Positions 15,726 to 23,609 of a stretch of 64,000 nt of DNA are shown piece by piece. The notes under the pieces were generated by a model that was given only the letters and a program-made list of their open reading frames with translations, did not search any database and was not told the origin of the DNA. This DNA is from Qipengyuania_B sp965214525 (GTDB lineage: Bacteria > Pseudomonadota > Alphaproteobacteria > Sphingomonadales > Sphingomonadaceae), in assembly GCA_965214525.1 (NCBI GenBank), contig OZ243959.1:2666001-2730000 (forward strand), read 5' to 3'. The position numbers were made by a program, and so were the translations under genes. Within the stretch, counting starts at the first letter, position 1. Every line of letters starts with the position of its first letter.

Positions 15726-16814
15726 GTGAACTTCGATCTTTCCGACGAACAGAAGATGCTCGCCGAGCAGGCCCGCTCGCTGCTTTCGGAGCGCACGCCC
15801 TACGATCACCTGCGCAAGCTGATCGACGCGAAGGCGGAGTGGGACGAGCCGCTGTGGCGCGAGCTGGGCGAAATGGGCTTCCTTAGCGCCAATATTCCCG
15901 AACAGCATGGCGGGCTCGGGTTGTCCGAGCTCGATCTGGCGATGGTCTCGCAGGAGCTCGGCCGGGCCAACGCCGCGATCCCCTTCGCCTCCTCGATCGT
16001 GCTCGCGGCCGATGCGATCCGCGTCGCCGGGAGCGACGCACAGAAGGCCGAGTGGCTGCCGCGCCTTGCCTCGGGCGACGTCGTCGGCTGCTTTGCATGC
16101 GCCGAAGGCCCGGGGGACCTGCTGGGCACACGGGTTCGGCTCGATGATGACCGGCTCACCGGAACCAAGACGCCCGTCACCGATGCCGGAGTGGCGGGGG
16201 TCGCGGTTGTGCAGGCGCGCGATGCGCTGGCGCTGGTGCGGCTCGATCAGCCGGCGGTTACTCGCACAAGGCTCGACAGCTTCGACCAGTTGCGCCCGCA
16301 CTACCGGCTCGATTTCGCCGAAGCCGAGGCCGAACTGCTGCCGCGCGCCGGGCAGATCGAAACCCTGCTGGACCGCGCCGCGGTCCAGGCGTCGTTCGAA
16401 GCGGTCGGCGCTACCGAGGCCTGCCTGACGATGGCGCGCGACTATGCGATGGAGCGGCAGATGTTCGGCCGCCCGCTGGCTGGTTACCAAGCTATCAAGC
16501 ACAAGCTCGCCGAGCTGGCGGTGGCGCTCGAACTGGCGCGCTCCAATGCCTTTTACGCCGGATGGGCGGCGGGCGACGCGGCGGGCGAGCTTCCTGCAGC
16601 GGCAGCGGCGGCGCGGCTGACCGCGATCACCGCGTTCGAGATGGGCGCGCGCGAAAATCTCCAGGTGCACGGCGGCATCGGCTACACGTTCGAGGCCAAC
16701 TGCCACTTCTACTACCGCCGCGAGCGGGCCCACGCCGTTGCCCTGGGTGGCCGCGAACACTGGGCAGAGCGGCTGATCGCCCGCACTCCGGGCAGCCAGA
16801 CAAAGGTCGCTTGA
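15726..16814 (+). CDS. Acyl-CoA dehydrogenase, small subunit of a probable heteromeric pair
   Basis: 362-aa FAD-dependent acyl-CoA dehydrogenase. Conserved pieces: LSDEQKMLAEQAR at the start, the helical substrate domain, MERQMFGRPLAGYQAIKH in the C-terminal four-helix bundle, and QVHGGIGYTFEA. The C-terminal Glu-Gly segment used as catalytic base in medium-chain enzymes is absent. GTG at 15726 follows AAGGAG. It is followed by a 410-aa dehydrogenase 1 bp later; adjacent short/long pairs of this kind form alpha2-beta2 heterotetramers in steroid side-chain degradation (ChsE4-ChsE5 type), so a complex is likely (inference). Confidence 0.9.
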   Translation: MNFDLSDEQKMLAEQARSLLSERTPYDHLRKLIDAKAEWDEPLWRELGEMGFLSANIPEQHGGLGLSELDLAMVSQELGRANAAIPFASSIVLAADAIRVAGSDAQKAEWLPRLASGDVVGCFACAEGPGDLLGTRVRLDDDRLTGTKTPVTDAGVAGVAVVQARDALALVRLDQPAVTRTRLDSFDQLRPHYRLDFAEAEAELLPRAGQIETLLDRAAVQASFEAVGATEACLTMARDYAMERQMFGRPLAGYQAIKHKLAELAVALELARSNAFYAGWAAGDAAGELPAAAAAARLTAITAFEMGARENLQVHGGIGYTFEANCHFYYRRERAHAVALGGREHWAERLIARTPGSQTKVA

Positions 16815-16815
16815 A

Positions 16816-18048
16816 ATGGACTTCACCGAATCTCCCGAAGAAGCCGAGTTCCGTACTGCAGCCAAGGCGTGGCTCAACGCCAACGCGCCGCAGCACGAGA
16901 TCCCCGAAGGCGTCGCGCTCGACGATACCGAGGAGGTCGAGCGCGGGCGTGCCTGGCAGCGCGCGCTTTACGACGGGGGCTACGCCGGGATCACGCTGCC
17001 CAAGTCGCTGGGCGGTCGCGGCGGCACCGGGATCGAAGCGGTCATCTTCGCCGAGGAGGAAGCGCGCTACAACCTCCCCAAGGGCCCCTATATCGGGATC
17101 GGGCTGGGCATGGCGCTGCCGGTGATCGGCAAGCACGGGACGCCCGAACAGATCGCCACCTATGCCGACAGGACGCTCAAGGGCGAGCTGACTTGGTGCC
17201 AGCTGTTTTCCGAGCCGTCGGCTGGCTCGGACCTCGCCAACCTGCGAACCAAGGCGGTTCGCGATCCCGGATCGGGGTCCGGGACAGGCGGCGAGGACTG
17301 GATCGTCAACGGACAGAAAGTCTGGTCGAGCTGGGCGCATCGCAGCGACATGGGTATTCTCGTCGTGCGCACCGACCCCAAGGTGCCCAAGCACAAGGGA
17401 CTCACCTTCTTCGTCGTCGACATGAAGACGCCGGGCATCGACATCCGCCCGATCCGTCAAATCTCGGGCGCGAGCGATTTCAACGAGACATTCTTCACCG
17501 ACGTGCGGATCCCCGACGCCAACCGCATCGGCGCGATCGGCGAGGGCTGGTCCTGCTGCATGACCGTGCTGATGGGCGAGCGGCTCAACCAGGGCGGCGA
17601 GCGGGGCGGGATCGAGGAGCTTATCGCTTATGCCGAGGCGACGCCGCGCGGCTCCGGTACCGCGCTCGACAGCGGGTCGATCCGGGTGGCCCTGGCGCAG
17701 GCGCTGGCCGAGGAGCAGGCGGGCAAGTCGTTCCAGGCGCGGTTGCGGACGATGGTCAGCCGGGGGGAGAACCCCGGCGCGCTCGCCGCGATGGTCAAGC
17801 TCGCCTTCGCGCAGCGCTATCAGGTGACCAGCGGGCTTGCGCTCGAACTGCGCGGGATGGACGCTTTGGCTCCGGCTCCCGGCGACGCGCGGACGCGCGA
17901 GATCCAGCACGACTATATCTGGTCGACCGTCATCCGCATCGCCGGGGGAGCGGACGAAGTGCTCAAGAACCAGATCGCCGAGCGCGTGCTGGGGATGCCG
18001 GGCGAAGTGAGGATGGACAAGAACGTCCCGTTCGAGGATCTGAAGTAG
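16816..18048 (+). CDS. Acyl-CoA dehydrogenase, large subunit of a probable heteromeric pair
   Basis: 410-aa acyl-CoA dehydrogenase. FAD-binding middle domain: WCQLFSEPSAGSDLANLRTKA, then VNGQKVWSSWAHRSD and KHKGLTFFVVDM. The end contains IRIAGGADEVLKNQIAERVLGMP, where the residue matching the catalytic Glu of medium-chain enzymes is Gly, again fitting a heteromeric enzyme whose base lies elsewhere. It starts 1 bp after the 362-aa dehydrogenase and its stop abuts the aldo/keto reductase start, so the three are one unit. Together they would introduce an alpha-beta double bond into the pathway acyl-CoA. Confidence 0.92.
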   Translation: MDFTESPEEAEFRTAAKAWLNANAPQHEIPEGVALDDTEEVERGRAWQRALYDGGYAGITLPKSLGGRGGTGIEAVIFAEEEARYNLPKGPYIGIGLGMALPVIGKHGTPEQIATYADRTLKGELTWCQLFSEPSAGSDLANLRTKAVRDPGSGSGTGGEDWIVNGQKVWSSWAHRSDMGILVVRTDPKVPKHKGLTFFVVDMKTPGIDIRPIRQISGASDFNETFFTDVRIPDANRIGAIGEGWSCCMTVLMGERLNQGGERGGIEELIAYAEATPRGSGTALDSGSIRVALAQALAEEQAGKSFQARLRTMVSRGENPGALAAMVKLAFAQRYQVTSGLALELRGMDALAPAPGDARTREIQHDYIWSTVIRIAGGADEVLKNQIAERVLGMPGEVRMDKNVPFEDLK

Positions 18049-19032
18049 ATGGAATACCGCCGCCTCGGCCGCACGGGTCTCAAGGTTTCGCGCCTCTGCC
18101 TCGGCTGCATGAGCTTCGGCGATCCCGGCAAGGGCTGGCATCCCTGGGTGCTGGGCGAGGCGGCCAGCCGGCCGATCCTGAATCGCGCGGTCGAGGCCGG
18201 AATCAACTTCTTCGACACCGCCAACATCTACGCCGGCGGGGTCTCGGAAGAGATCACCGGGCGCGCGCTCAAGGAGTTCGCGCGCCGCGACGAGATCGTC
18301 GTCGCCACCAAGGCGCACGGGCCGTGGGGAAAGGGGCCCAACCAGGGCGGGCTGTCGCGCAAGGCGCTGTTCCAGGCGATCGACGACAGCCTGCGCCGCC
18401 TCGGCACCGACTATGTCGATCTCTACCAGATCCACCGCTGGGACTCCGAAACGCCGATCGAGGAAACGCTCGAGGCGCTCGACGCGATCGTCCGCGCGGG
18501 CAAGGCGCGCTACATTGGCGCTTCGTCGATGTATTCGTGGCAGTTCCAGAAGGCGCTCGACCTGTCCGACCGGCACGGGTGGGCCCGGTTCGTGTCGATG
18601 CAGAACCACCTCAACCTGCTCTACCGCGAGGAAGAGCGCGAGATGCTCCCGCTGTGCCGCGCCGAAGGCGTCGGGGTGATCCCGTGGAGCCCGCTCGCGC
18701 GCGGAAAGCTGACCCGCCCCTGGGGCGAGCAGACCGAACGCTCCAAAGGCGACCGGTTCGGCAAGATGCTCTACGCCGCTACCGAAGCCGCCGATCGCGA
18801 AGTGGTCGGCGCGGTCGGCCGGATCGCCCAGGCCCGGGGACTCCCGATGGCGCAGATCGCGCTCGCCTGGCTGCTGGCCAAGCCCGCGGTCACCGCGCCG
18901 ATCGTGGGCGTGACCAAAATCGAGCAACTCGAGGATGCGCTCTCGGCAATGAAGGTTACGCTGTCGGGGGAGGAGATGGAGGCGCTCGAAGCGCCCTATG
19001 TCCCTCACCCGGTCCTCGGACATAGCGGGTAA
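18049..19032 (+). CDS. Aldo/keto reductase
   Basis: 327-aa NADPH-dependent (beta/alpha)8 oxidoreductase. The catalytic tetrad is visible: Asp and Tyr in FFDTANIYAGG, Lys in VVATKAHG, and His in LYQIHRWD. The cofactor-binding end has AWLLAKPAVTAPIVGVTK. ATG at 18049 begins directly after the dehydrogenase stop with no gap, so translation is coupled. In this operon it may reduce a keto group or aldehyde of a pathway intermediate, possibly one released by the aldolase-type thiolase (inference). Confidence 0.93.
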   Translation: MEYRRLGRTGLKVSRLCLGCMSFGDPGKGWHPWVLGEAASRPILNRAVEAGINFFDTANIYAGGVSEEITGRALKEFARRDEIVVATKAHGPWGKGPNQGGLSRKALFQAIDDSLRRLGTDYVDLYQIHRWDSETPIEETLEALDAIVRAGKARYIGASSMYSWQFQKALDLSDRHGWARFVSMQNHLNLLYREEEREMLPLCRAEGVGVIPWSPLARGKLTRPWGEQTERSKGDRFGKMLYAATEAADREVVGAVGRIAQARGLPMAQIALAWLLAKPAVTAPIVGVTKIEQLEDALSAMKVTLSGEEMEALEAPYVPHPVLGHSG

Positions 19033-19080
19033 GCCATCCAGGCGGACGACCGCCGGTTACCACTTGACCCTATATCACCT

Positions 19081-19092
19081 AGTTATATAACT
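19081..19092. promoter_or_regulatory. AGTTATATAACT perfect palindrome upstream of the second dehydrogenase operon
   Basis: A perfect 12-bp palindrome in the 83-bp gap after the aldo/keto reductase, 24 bp before the TTG start of the next dehydrogenase. It is the most symmetrical copy of the recurring site and gives the likely full operator: AGTT-ATAT-AACT. The GT-N6-AC spacing is compatible with GntR-superfamily operators. Confidence 0.55.
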
Positions 19093-19115
19093 CCACCCCA
19101 CAGAAAGGTGACCGT

Positions 19116-20210
19116 TTGTCGATTCTTCTGACGGATGAGCAAAAGGCGATCGCGCTGGAGGCCGAGCGGATACTCGCTGCGCGGGTCGATCCTGCGCGCC
19201 TGCTCGAGCTCGTCGAAACGGTCGGCGAGTGGGATCGCGGCTACTGGGACACCGCGTCCGAGCAGGGGTGGCCGGCGATCGGAGTGCCGGAGGATTGCGG
19301 CGGGATAGGGCTTGGTCTGGTCGAGCTGGGGCTGGTTGCGCAGGCAAGCGGCGCGGCGACCTCCGGCGCGCCGTTCCTCGCCCCGGGACATGCGGTCGCC
19401 ACGGCTTTGCTGGAGGGCACCGATGCCGAGATGCGCGACAAATGGGTGCCGCGCCTGGCGCTGGGCGAAGCGAAGGCCGCCGTCGCTTTCGCCGAAGGCC
19501 AGCAACCGCTCCCTGCCGACCCCTCGACAGTGTCGAAGGGGGGCAGGCTCAGCGGAGCCAAGGACGGGGTTCCCGCCGGCCTGGGCGCCGACGTGCTGCT
19601 GGTCTGGGCGCGCGCGGACGAAGGGCCATGCCTGGCCGTCGTCGAAGCCGGCAGGGGCGTCCGCACGCCGATCGCCGGCTTCGACAACGCGCGCCTCTAC
19701 GCCGACATCGCCTTTGCCGAGGCCCTGGCGCGCACCATCGCCAGCGGAGAAGCGGCGCCGGCGCTCGCGCGCGAAGTACTCGCGCGGATGGCGCTCGTCA
19801 CCGCCTTCGAGCAGGTCGGCGGCGCGGAAGCGCTGATGCACACCGCCTGCGACTATGCGCTGACCCGCCGGGCGTTCGGGCAACCGATCGGTGCGTTCCA
19901 GTCGGTCAAGCACCGCATTGCGGAGCTCTACGGACTGGTCGAGATCGCCCGCGCGAACGCGCTCCACGCCGCCAGCCGCGATGGCGAAGCGGACTTCGTC
20001 GCGGCCGCCGCCAGCGCGCGCCTCTCGGCGACCGAGGCCTACGATACCGCAGCGCGCGACTGCATCCAGATCCACGGCGGCATCGGCGTCACCTGGGAAA
20101 GCGGGCTCCACCTCCACATGCGCCGGGCACGGAGCTTGGCGGTCGAACAAGGCAACATGCTTTATTGGGAAGACGTGCTCGCCGATCACCTCATCGGAGC
20201 GGCGGCATGA
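19116..20210 (+). CDS. Acyl-CoA dehydrogenase, small subunit of second probable pair
   Basis: 364-aa acyl-CoA dehydrogenase beginning with a TTG at 19116 (MSILLTDEQKAIALEAER) behind AGAAAGGTGA. Features: the flexible N-terminal helical domain, LTRRAFGQPIGAFQSVKHRIAEL in the C-terminal bundle, and IQIHGGIGVTWESG. The middle FAD domain is degenerate and short, as in the 362-aa protein at 15726, with which it shares the overall layout. The stop overlaps the ATG of the 401-aa dehydrogenase by 4 bp (ATGA), so a tightly coupled short/long pair forms. Substrate differs presumably from the first pair. Confidence 0.9.
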   Translation: MSILLTDEQKAIALEAERILAARVDPARLLELVETVGEWDRGYWDTASEQGWPAIGVPEDCGGIGLGLVELGLVAQASGAATSGAPFLAPGHAVATALLEGTDAEMRDKWVPRLALGEAKAAVAFAEGQQPLPADPSTVSKGGRLSGAKDGVPAGLGADVLLVWARADEGPCLAVVEAGRGVRTPIAGFDNARLYADIAFAEALARTIASGEAAPALAREVLARMALVTAFEQVGGAEALMHTACDYALTRRAFGQPIGAFQSVKHRIAELYGLVEIARANALHAASRDGEADFVAAAASARLSATEAYDTAARDCIQIHGGIGVTWESGLHLHMRRARSLAVEQGNMLYWEDVLADHLIGAAA

Positions 20211-21412
20211 GCGACCTCGACACCTTTCGCCGCGACGCGGCCGACTGGCTGGCGGCGGCTGCGCCGTCGTTTGGCCGCGAGGCACGCCGGGGATTGAGCG
20301 AGGCAGACGACCTGGCGCTTGGCCGAAAATACATGGCGTCCAAGTACGAAGCGGGCTTCTCCGGCATCAACTGGCCGGTCGAGGTCGGCGGCCAGGGTCT
20401 CTCCCCGCTGCACAAGGTGGCGTTCGACACCGAGGAAATGCGCTACGCCCTGCCGACCGGGTACTTCGGCATTTCGATCGGGATGCCCGTGCCGGTGCTG
20501 ATCAAGTTCGGCGAGGATCGCGGATGGGTGCGCGAACGCGTCATCGCGGCACTGCGCGGCGAGGAAATCTGGTGCCAGCTCTTTTCCGAGCCTGCAGCCG
20601 GGTCGGATCTCGCCGGCCTGCGCACCCGCGCGGAGCCCGAGGGTAATGGCTGGAAACTCAATGGCCAGAAATTGTGGACCAGCTGGGCGCAGTACAGCGA
20701 CTACGGAGTGATCGTGGCGCGAACCGATCCGGCGGAGGCCAAGCACAAAGGGCTGACGTACTTCTGGGTAGACATGAAGGCACCCGGGGTCGAGGTGCGC
20801 CCGATCAAGCTCGCCGGCGGCGACAGCCACGTCAACGAGGTGTTCTTCGACGACGTCAAGCTGACCGACGCGCAGCGCATGAGCCCGGTGGGCGCCGGTT
20901 TCGGGGTGGCGATGGCGACGTTGATGATCGAACGCTACGTGGCGACCGACAGCGGCGGCTTCGGCCCGCACCTCGACCTGTTCGTCGACCTAGCCCGGCA
21001 ACTGGAAGTGGGCGGCAAACCGGCGCTCGAAGACGGCCGGGTCCGCTCCGCGATCGCTCGCAATCATGCACTCCGCTCGGGCCTCGATGCGATCACCGCG
21101 CGCGCGATGAAGATGATGGAAGCGGGCATGGAGCCCGGCCCCGAAGGCTCGCTCAACAAGCTATTCTCCGTGCGCAGCAGGCAGAAGCTGTCCGAGCTGG
21201 CGATCGACCTCCAGGGTCACACCGGCTTCGGGTTCGACGAGCACGCGTTCGTCAAGAATGACTGGACCGCCAGCTGGATCAATGCGCCGACCGGGCGAAT
21301 AGCGGGCGGTGCGGACGAGATGCTGCTCAATACCATCGCCGAAAAGATTCTCGGGCTTCCGCAGGATCACCGCCCGGACAAGGGCGTGCCGTTCAACCAG
21401 ATCCCCGCATGA
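20207..21412 (+). CDS. Acyl-CoA dehydrogenase, large subunit of second probable pair
   Basis: 401-aa acyl-CoA dehydrogenase starting at the ATG at 20207 (MSDLDTFRRDAADWLA). The FAD segment WCQLFSEPAAGSDLAGLRTRA and the later LNGQKLWTSWAQYSDYG are well kept. The end reads RIAGGADEMLLNTIAEKILGLPQ, with Gly at the classical catalytic Glu position, as in the large subunit of the first pair. Coupled by 4-bp overlaps on both sides (ATGA at 20207 and 21409), so three dehydrogenases are translated in sequence. Confidence 0.92.
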   Translation: MSDLDTFRRDAADWLAAAAPSFGREARRGLSEADDLALGRKYMASKYEAGFSGINWPVEVGGQGLSPLHKVAFDTEEMRYALPTGYFGISIGMPVPVLIKFGEDRGWVRERVIAALRGEEIWCQLFSEPAAGSDLAGLRTRAEPEGNGWKLNGQKLWTSWAQYSDYGVIVARTDPAEAKHKGLTYFWVDMKAPGVEVRPIKLAGGDSHVNEVFFDDVKLTDAQRMSPVGAGFGVAMATLMIERYVATDSGGFGPHLDLFVDLARQLEVGGKPALEDGRVRSAIARNHALRSGLDAITARAMKMMEAGMEPGPEGSLNKLFSVRSRQKLSELAIDLQGHTGFGFDEHAFVKNDWTASWINAPTGRIAGGADEMLLNTIAEKILGLPQDHRPDKGVPFNQIPA

Positions 21413-22566
21413 ACGAGCGCGCTGATCACGACGAAATTCGACGCGCGGTGCGCGCGCTGTGTGCCGAGTTTCCCGGCGAATACTGGCGCGAGAAGGATCG
21501 GGCGCGCGCCTATCCCGGCGAGTTCGTCGATGCGCTGACACAGGCGGGCTTCCTCGCCGCGCTGATCCCCGAGGAATACGGCGGCAGCGGGCTCAAGCTC
21601 GACGATGCGGCAGTAATCATGGAGGAAATCCAGGCGGCCGGAAGCAACGGCGCCAGCGCGCACGCGCAGATGTACATCATGAACACGCTGCTGCGCTACG
21701 GCAGCGAGGAGCAGAAGCGCGCCTATCTCCCCGGCATTGCCTCGGGCGAATTGCGGTTGCAGGCATTCGGCGTCTCCGAGCCGGCGAGCGGCACCGACAC
21801 GCTCTCGCTCCAGACCCGCGCGGTGCGCGACGGCGATCACTACATGATCAATGGCCAGAAGATCTGGACCAGCCGCGCCGAGCACTCGGACCTCATGCTG
21901 CTGCTGGCGCGCACCACCCCGCGCGAGGAAGCCGCAAAGCGCACCGAGGGGCTCAGCATCTTCCTCGTCGACATGCGCGAAGCGGTCGGCAACGGCATGA
22001 CCATCAAGCCGATCCGCACAATGATGAACCATTCGACGACCGAGGTGTTCTTCGACGACCTGCGGATCCCGGCGAGCGCGCTGATCGGCGAGGAGGGAAA
22101 GGGCTTTCGCTACATCCTTTCCGGGATGAACGCCGAGCGCGTGCTGATCGCCGCCGAGTGCATCGGCGATGCCAAGTGGTTCATCGAGAAGGCCACCGGT
22201 TACGCGAAGGAGCGGCAGGTCTTCGGCCGCCCGATCGGTCAAAACCAGGGCGTCCAGTTTCCGATCGCCCGGTGCTACGCGCAGATGCGCGCAGCCGAGC
22301 TGATGGTGCATCACGCGGCGCAGGCCCACGATTCCGGCGAGAATGTCGGCGCGGAGGCGAACATGGCCAAGCTGCTCGCCAGCGAGGCGAGCTGGGGGGC
22401 GGCGGACATGTGCGTGCAGACCTTCGGCGGGTTCGGCTTCGCCGAGGAATACGATGTCGAGCGCAAGTTCCGCGAGGCGCGGCTCTACACGGTGGCGCCG
22501 ATCAGCACGAACCTGATCCTGAGCTACCTCGCCGAGCACGTGCTCGGCTTGCCGAGAAGCTACTGA
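21409..22566 (+). CDS. Acyl-CoA dehydrogenase (stand-alone type)
   Basis: 385-aa acyl-CoA dehydrogenase of standard full length, so it can act as a homotetramer. Conserved parts: LIPEEYGGSGLKLDDAAVI, FGVSEPASGTDTLSLQTRA (FAD/substrate loop), MINGQKIWTSRAEHSDLM, and KERQVFGRPIGQNQGVQFP. The position of the C-terminal catalytic Glu reads APISTNLIL, so the base is likely elsewhere, for example in the AAECIGDAK helix. ATG at 21409 overlaps the preceding stop by 4 bp; the next gene begins 10 bp later. Confidence 0.92.
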   Translation: MNERADHDEIRRAVRALCAEFPGEYWREKDRARAYPGEFVDALTQAGFLAALIPEEYGGSGLKLDDAAVIMEEIQAAGSNGASAHAQMYIMNTLLRYGSEEQKRAYLPGIASGELRLQAFGVSEPASGTDTLSLQTRAVRDGDHYMINGQKIWTSRAEHSDLMLLLARTTPREEAAKRTEGLSIFLVDMREAVGNGMTIKPIRTMMNHSTTEVFFDDLRIPASALIGEEGKGFRYILSGMNAERVLIAAECIGDAKWFIEKATGYAKERQVFGRPIGQNQGVQFPIARCYAQMRAAELMVHHAAQAHDSGENVGAEANMAKLLASEASWGAADMCVQTFGGFGFAEEYDVERKFREARLYTVAPISTNLILSYLAEHVLGLPRSY

Positions 22567-22576
22567 GGAGACGAAT

Positions 22577-23584
22577 GTGACCTTCAAGACCCGCATCACC
22601 GAATTGCTCGAAATCGAGCATCCGATCGTCCAAGGCGGGATGCAGTCGGTCGGCATCGCCGGACTCGCCAGCGCGGTATCCAACGCGGGCGGGCTCGGCA
22701 TTCTCACCGGGCTGACGCAGCCGACGCCCGAGGCGCTGCGGGAGGAAATCGAGCGCTGCCGCAGCATGACCGACAAGCCGTTCGGGGTGAACCTGACGAT
22801 CTTCCCGACGATCCATTCGCCCGACTACAAGGCTTACGCCCAGGCGATCATCGACGGCGGGGTCAAGATCGTTGAAACCGCCGGGACGCAGGCGGTGCGC
22901 GAGATCTGGGAGATGCTCAAGCCGCACAGCATCGTCATCCTCCACAAGTGCACCGCGGTGCGCCACGCGCTGTCGGCCGAGAGGGCCGGGTGTGACGTCA
23001 TCTCGATCGACGGCTTCGAGTGCGCCGGACACCCCGGCGAGGATGACATACCGGGCCTAATCCTGATTCCCGCCGCGGCCGACAAGGTGAAGATCCCAAT
23101 GCTGGCGTCCGGCGGGTTCGGCGACGGGCGGGGGCTGGTCGCGGCGCTCGCGCTGGGGGCCGACGGGATCAACATGGGCACGCGCTTCTGCGCCACCCAG
23201 GAGGCGCGCATCCATCCCAACGTCAAGCAGGCCTACGTCGAGAACGACGAGCGCGGCACCTACCTGATCTTCCGCAAGTTCAAGAACACCGCGCGGGTCG
23301 GCAAGAGCGAGGTCTCGACCGAAGTCGCGCGGCGGCTCGCGCAGCCCGACGCGAGTTTCAAGGACGTGCAGGAGCTTGTCGCCGGCACCGCCGGGCGCGA
23401 ACTGCTCGAAACCGGCGACATGTCGAAGGGCGTGTTCTGGGCCGGAATGGTCCAGGGCCTGATCCACGACATCCCCACGGTCAAGGAACTGATCGATCGC
23501 ATCGTCGGCGATGCCGAGGCAATCTTCGGCGAACGGCTCCAGGGCATGATCGACAACAACAATACCCACGCGGCCGCCGCGTAA
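22577..23584 (+). CDS. Nitronate monooxygenase / 2-nitropropane dioxygenase-like FMN protein
   Basis: 335-aa FMN-dependent TIM-barrel protein of the nitronate monooxygenase family. Signatures: PIVQGGMQSVG at the start, SNAGGLGILTG, DGFECAGHPGEDD (containing the family His), and LASGGFGDGRGLVAALALGADGINMGTRF, the FMN phosphate site. In catabolic clusters such proteins often act on acyl-CoA thioesters rather than nitro compounds (IpdC of steroid ring degradation is an example), so an enoyl- or carboxyl-CoA redox step is plausible. GTG start at 22577 follows GAGGAGA. Same operon as flanking genes. Confidence 0.88.
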   Translation: MTFKTRITELLEIEHPIVQGGMQSVGIAGLASAVSNAGGLGILTGLTQPTPEALREEIERCRSMTDKPFGVNLTIFPTIHSPDYKAYAQAIIDGGVKIVETAGTQAVREIWEMLKPHSIVILHKCTAVRHALSAERAGCDVISIDGFECAGHPGEDDIPGLILIPAAADKVKIPMLASGGFGDGRGLVAALALGADGINMGTRFCATQEARIHPNVKQAYVENDERGTYLIFRKFKNTARVGKSEVSTEVARRLAQPDASFKDVQELVAGTAGRELLETGDMSKGVFWAGMVQGLIHDIPTVKELIDRIVGDAEAIFGERLQGMIDNNNTHAAAA

Positions 23585-23609
23585 CCTTATCACCTGAAGG
23601 AAACGACCC

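Noticed and set aside
22577..23584. Assigning the flavoprotein as IpdC of steroid ring degradation
   Set aside because: The N-terminal glycine-rich PIVQGGMQSVG pattern looks like ordinary nitronate monooxygenases, and the IpdAB partners are missing; the family-level call is safer.
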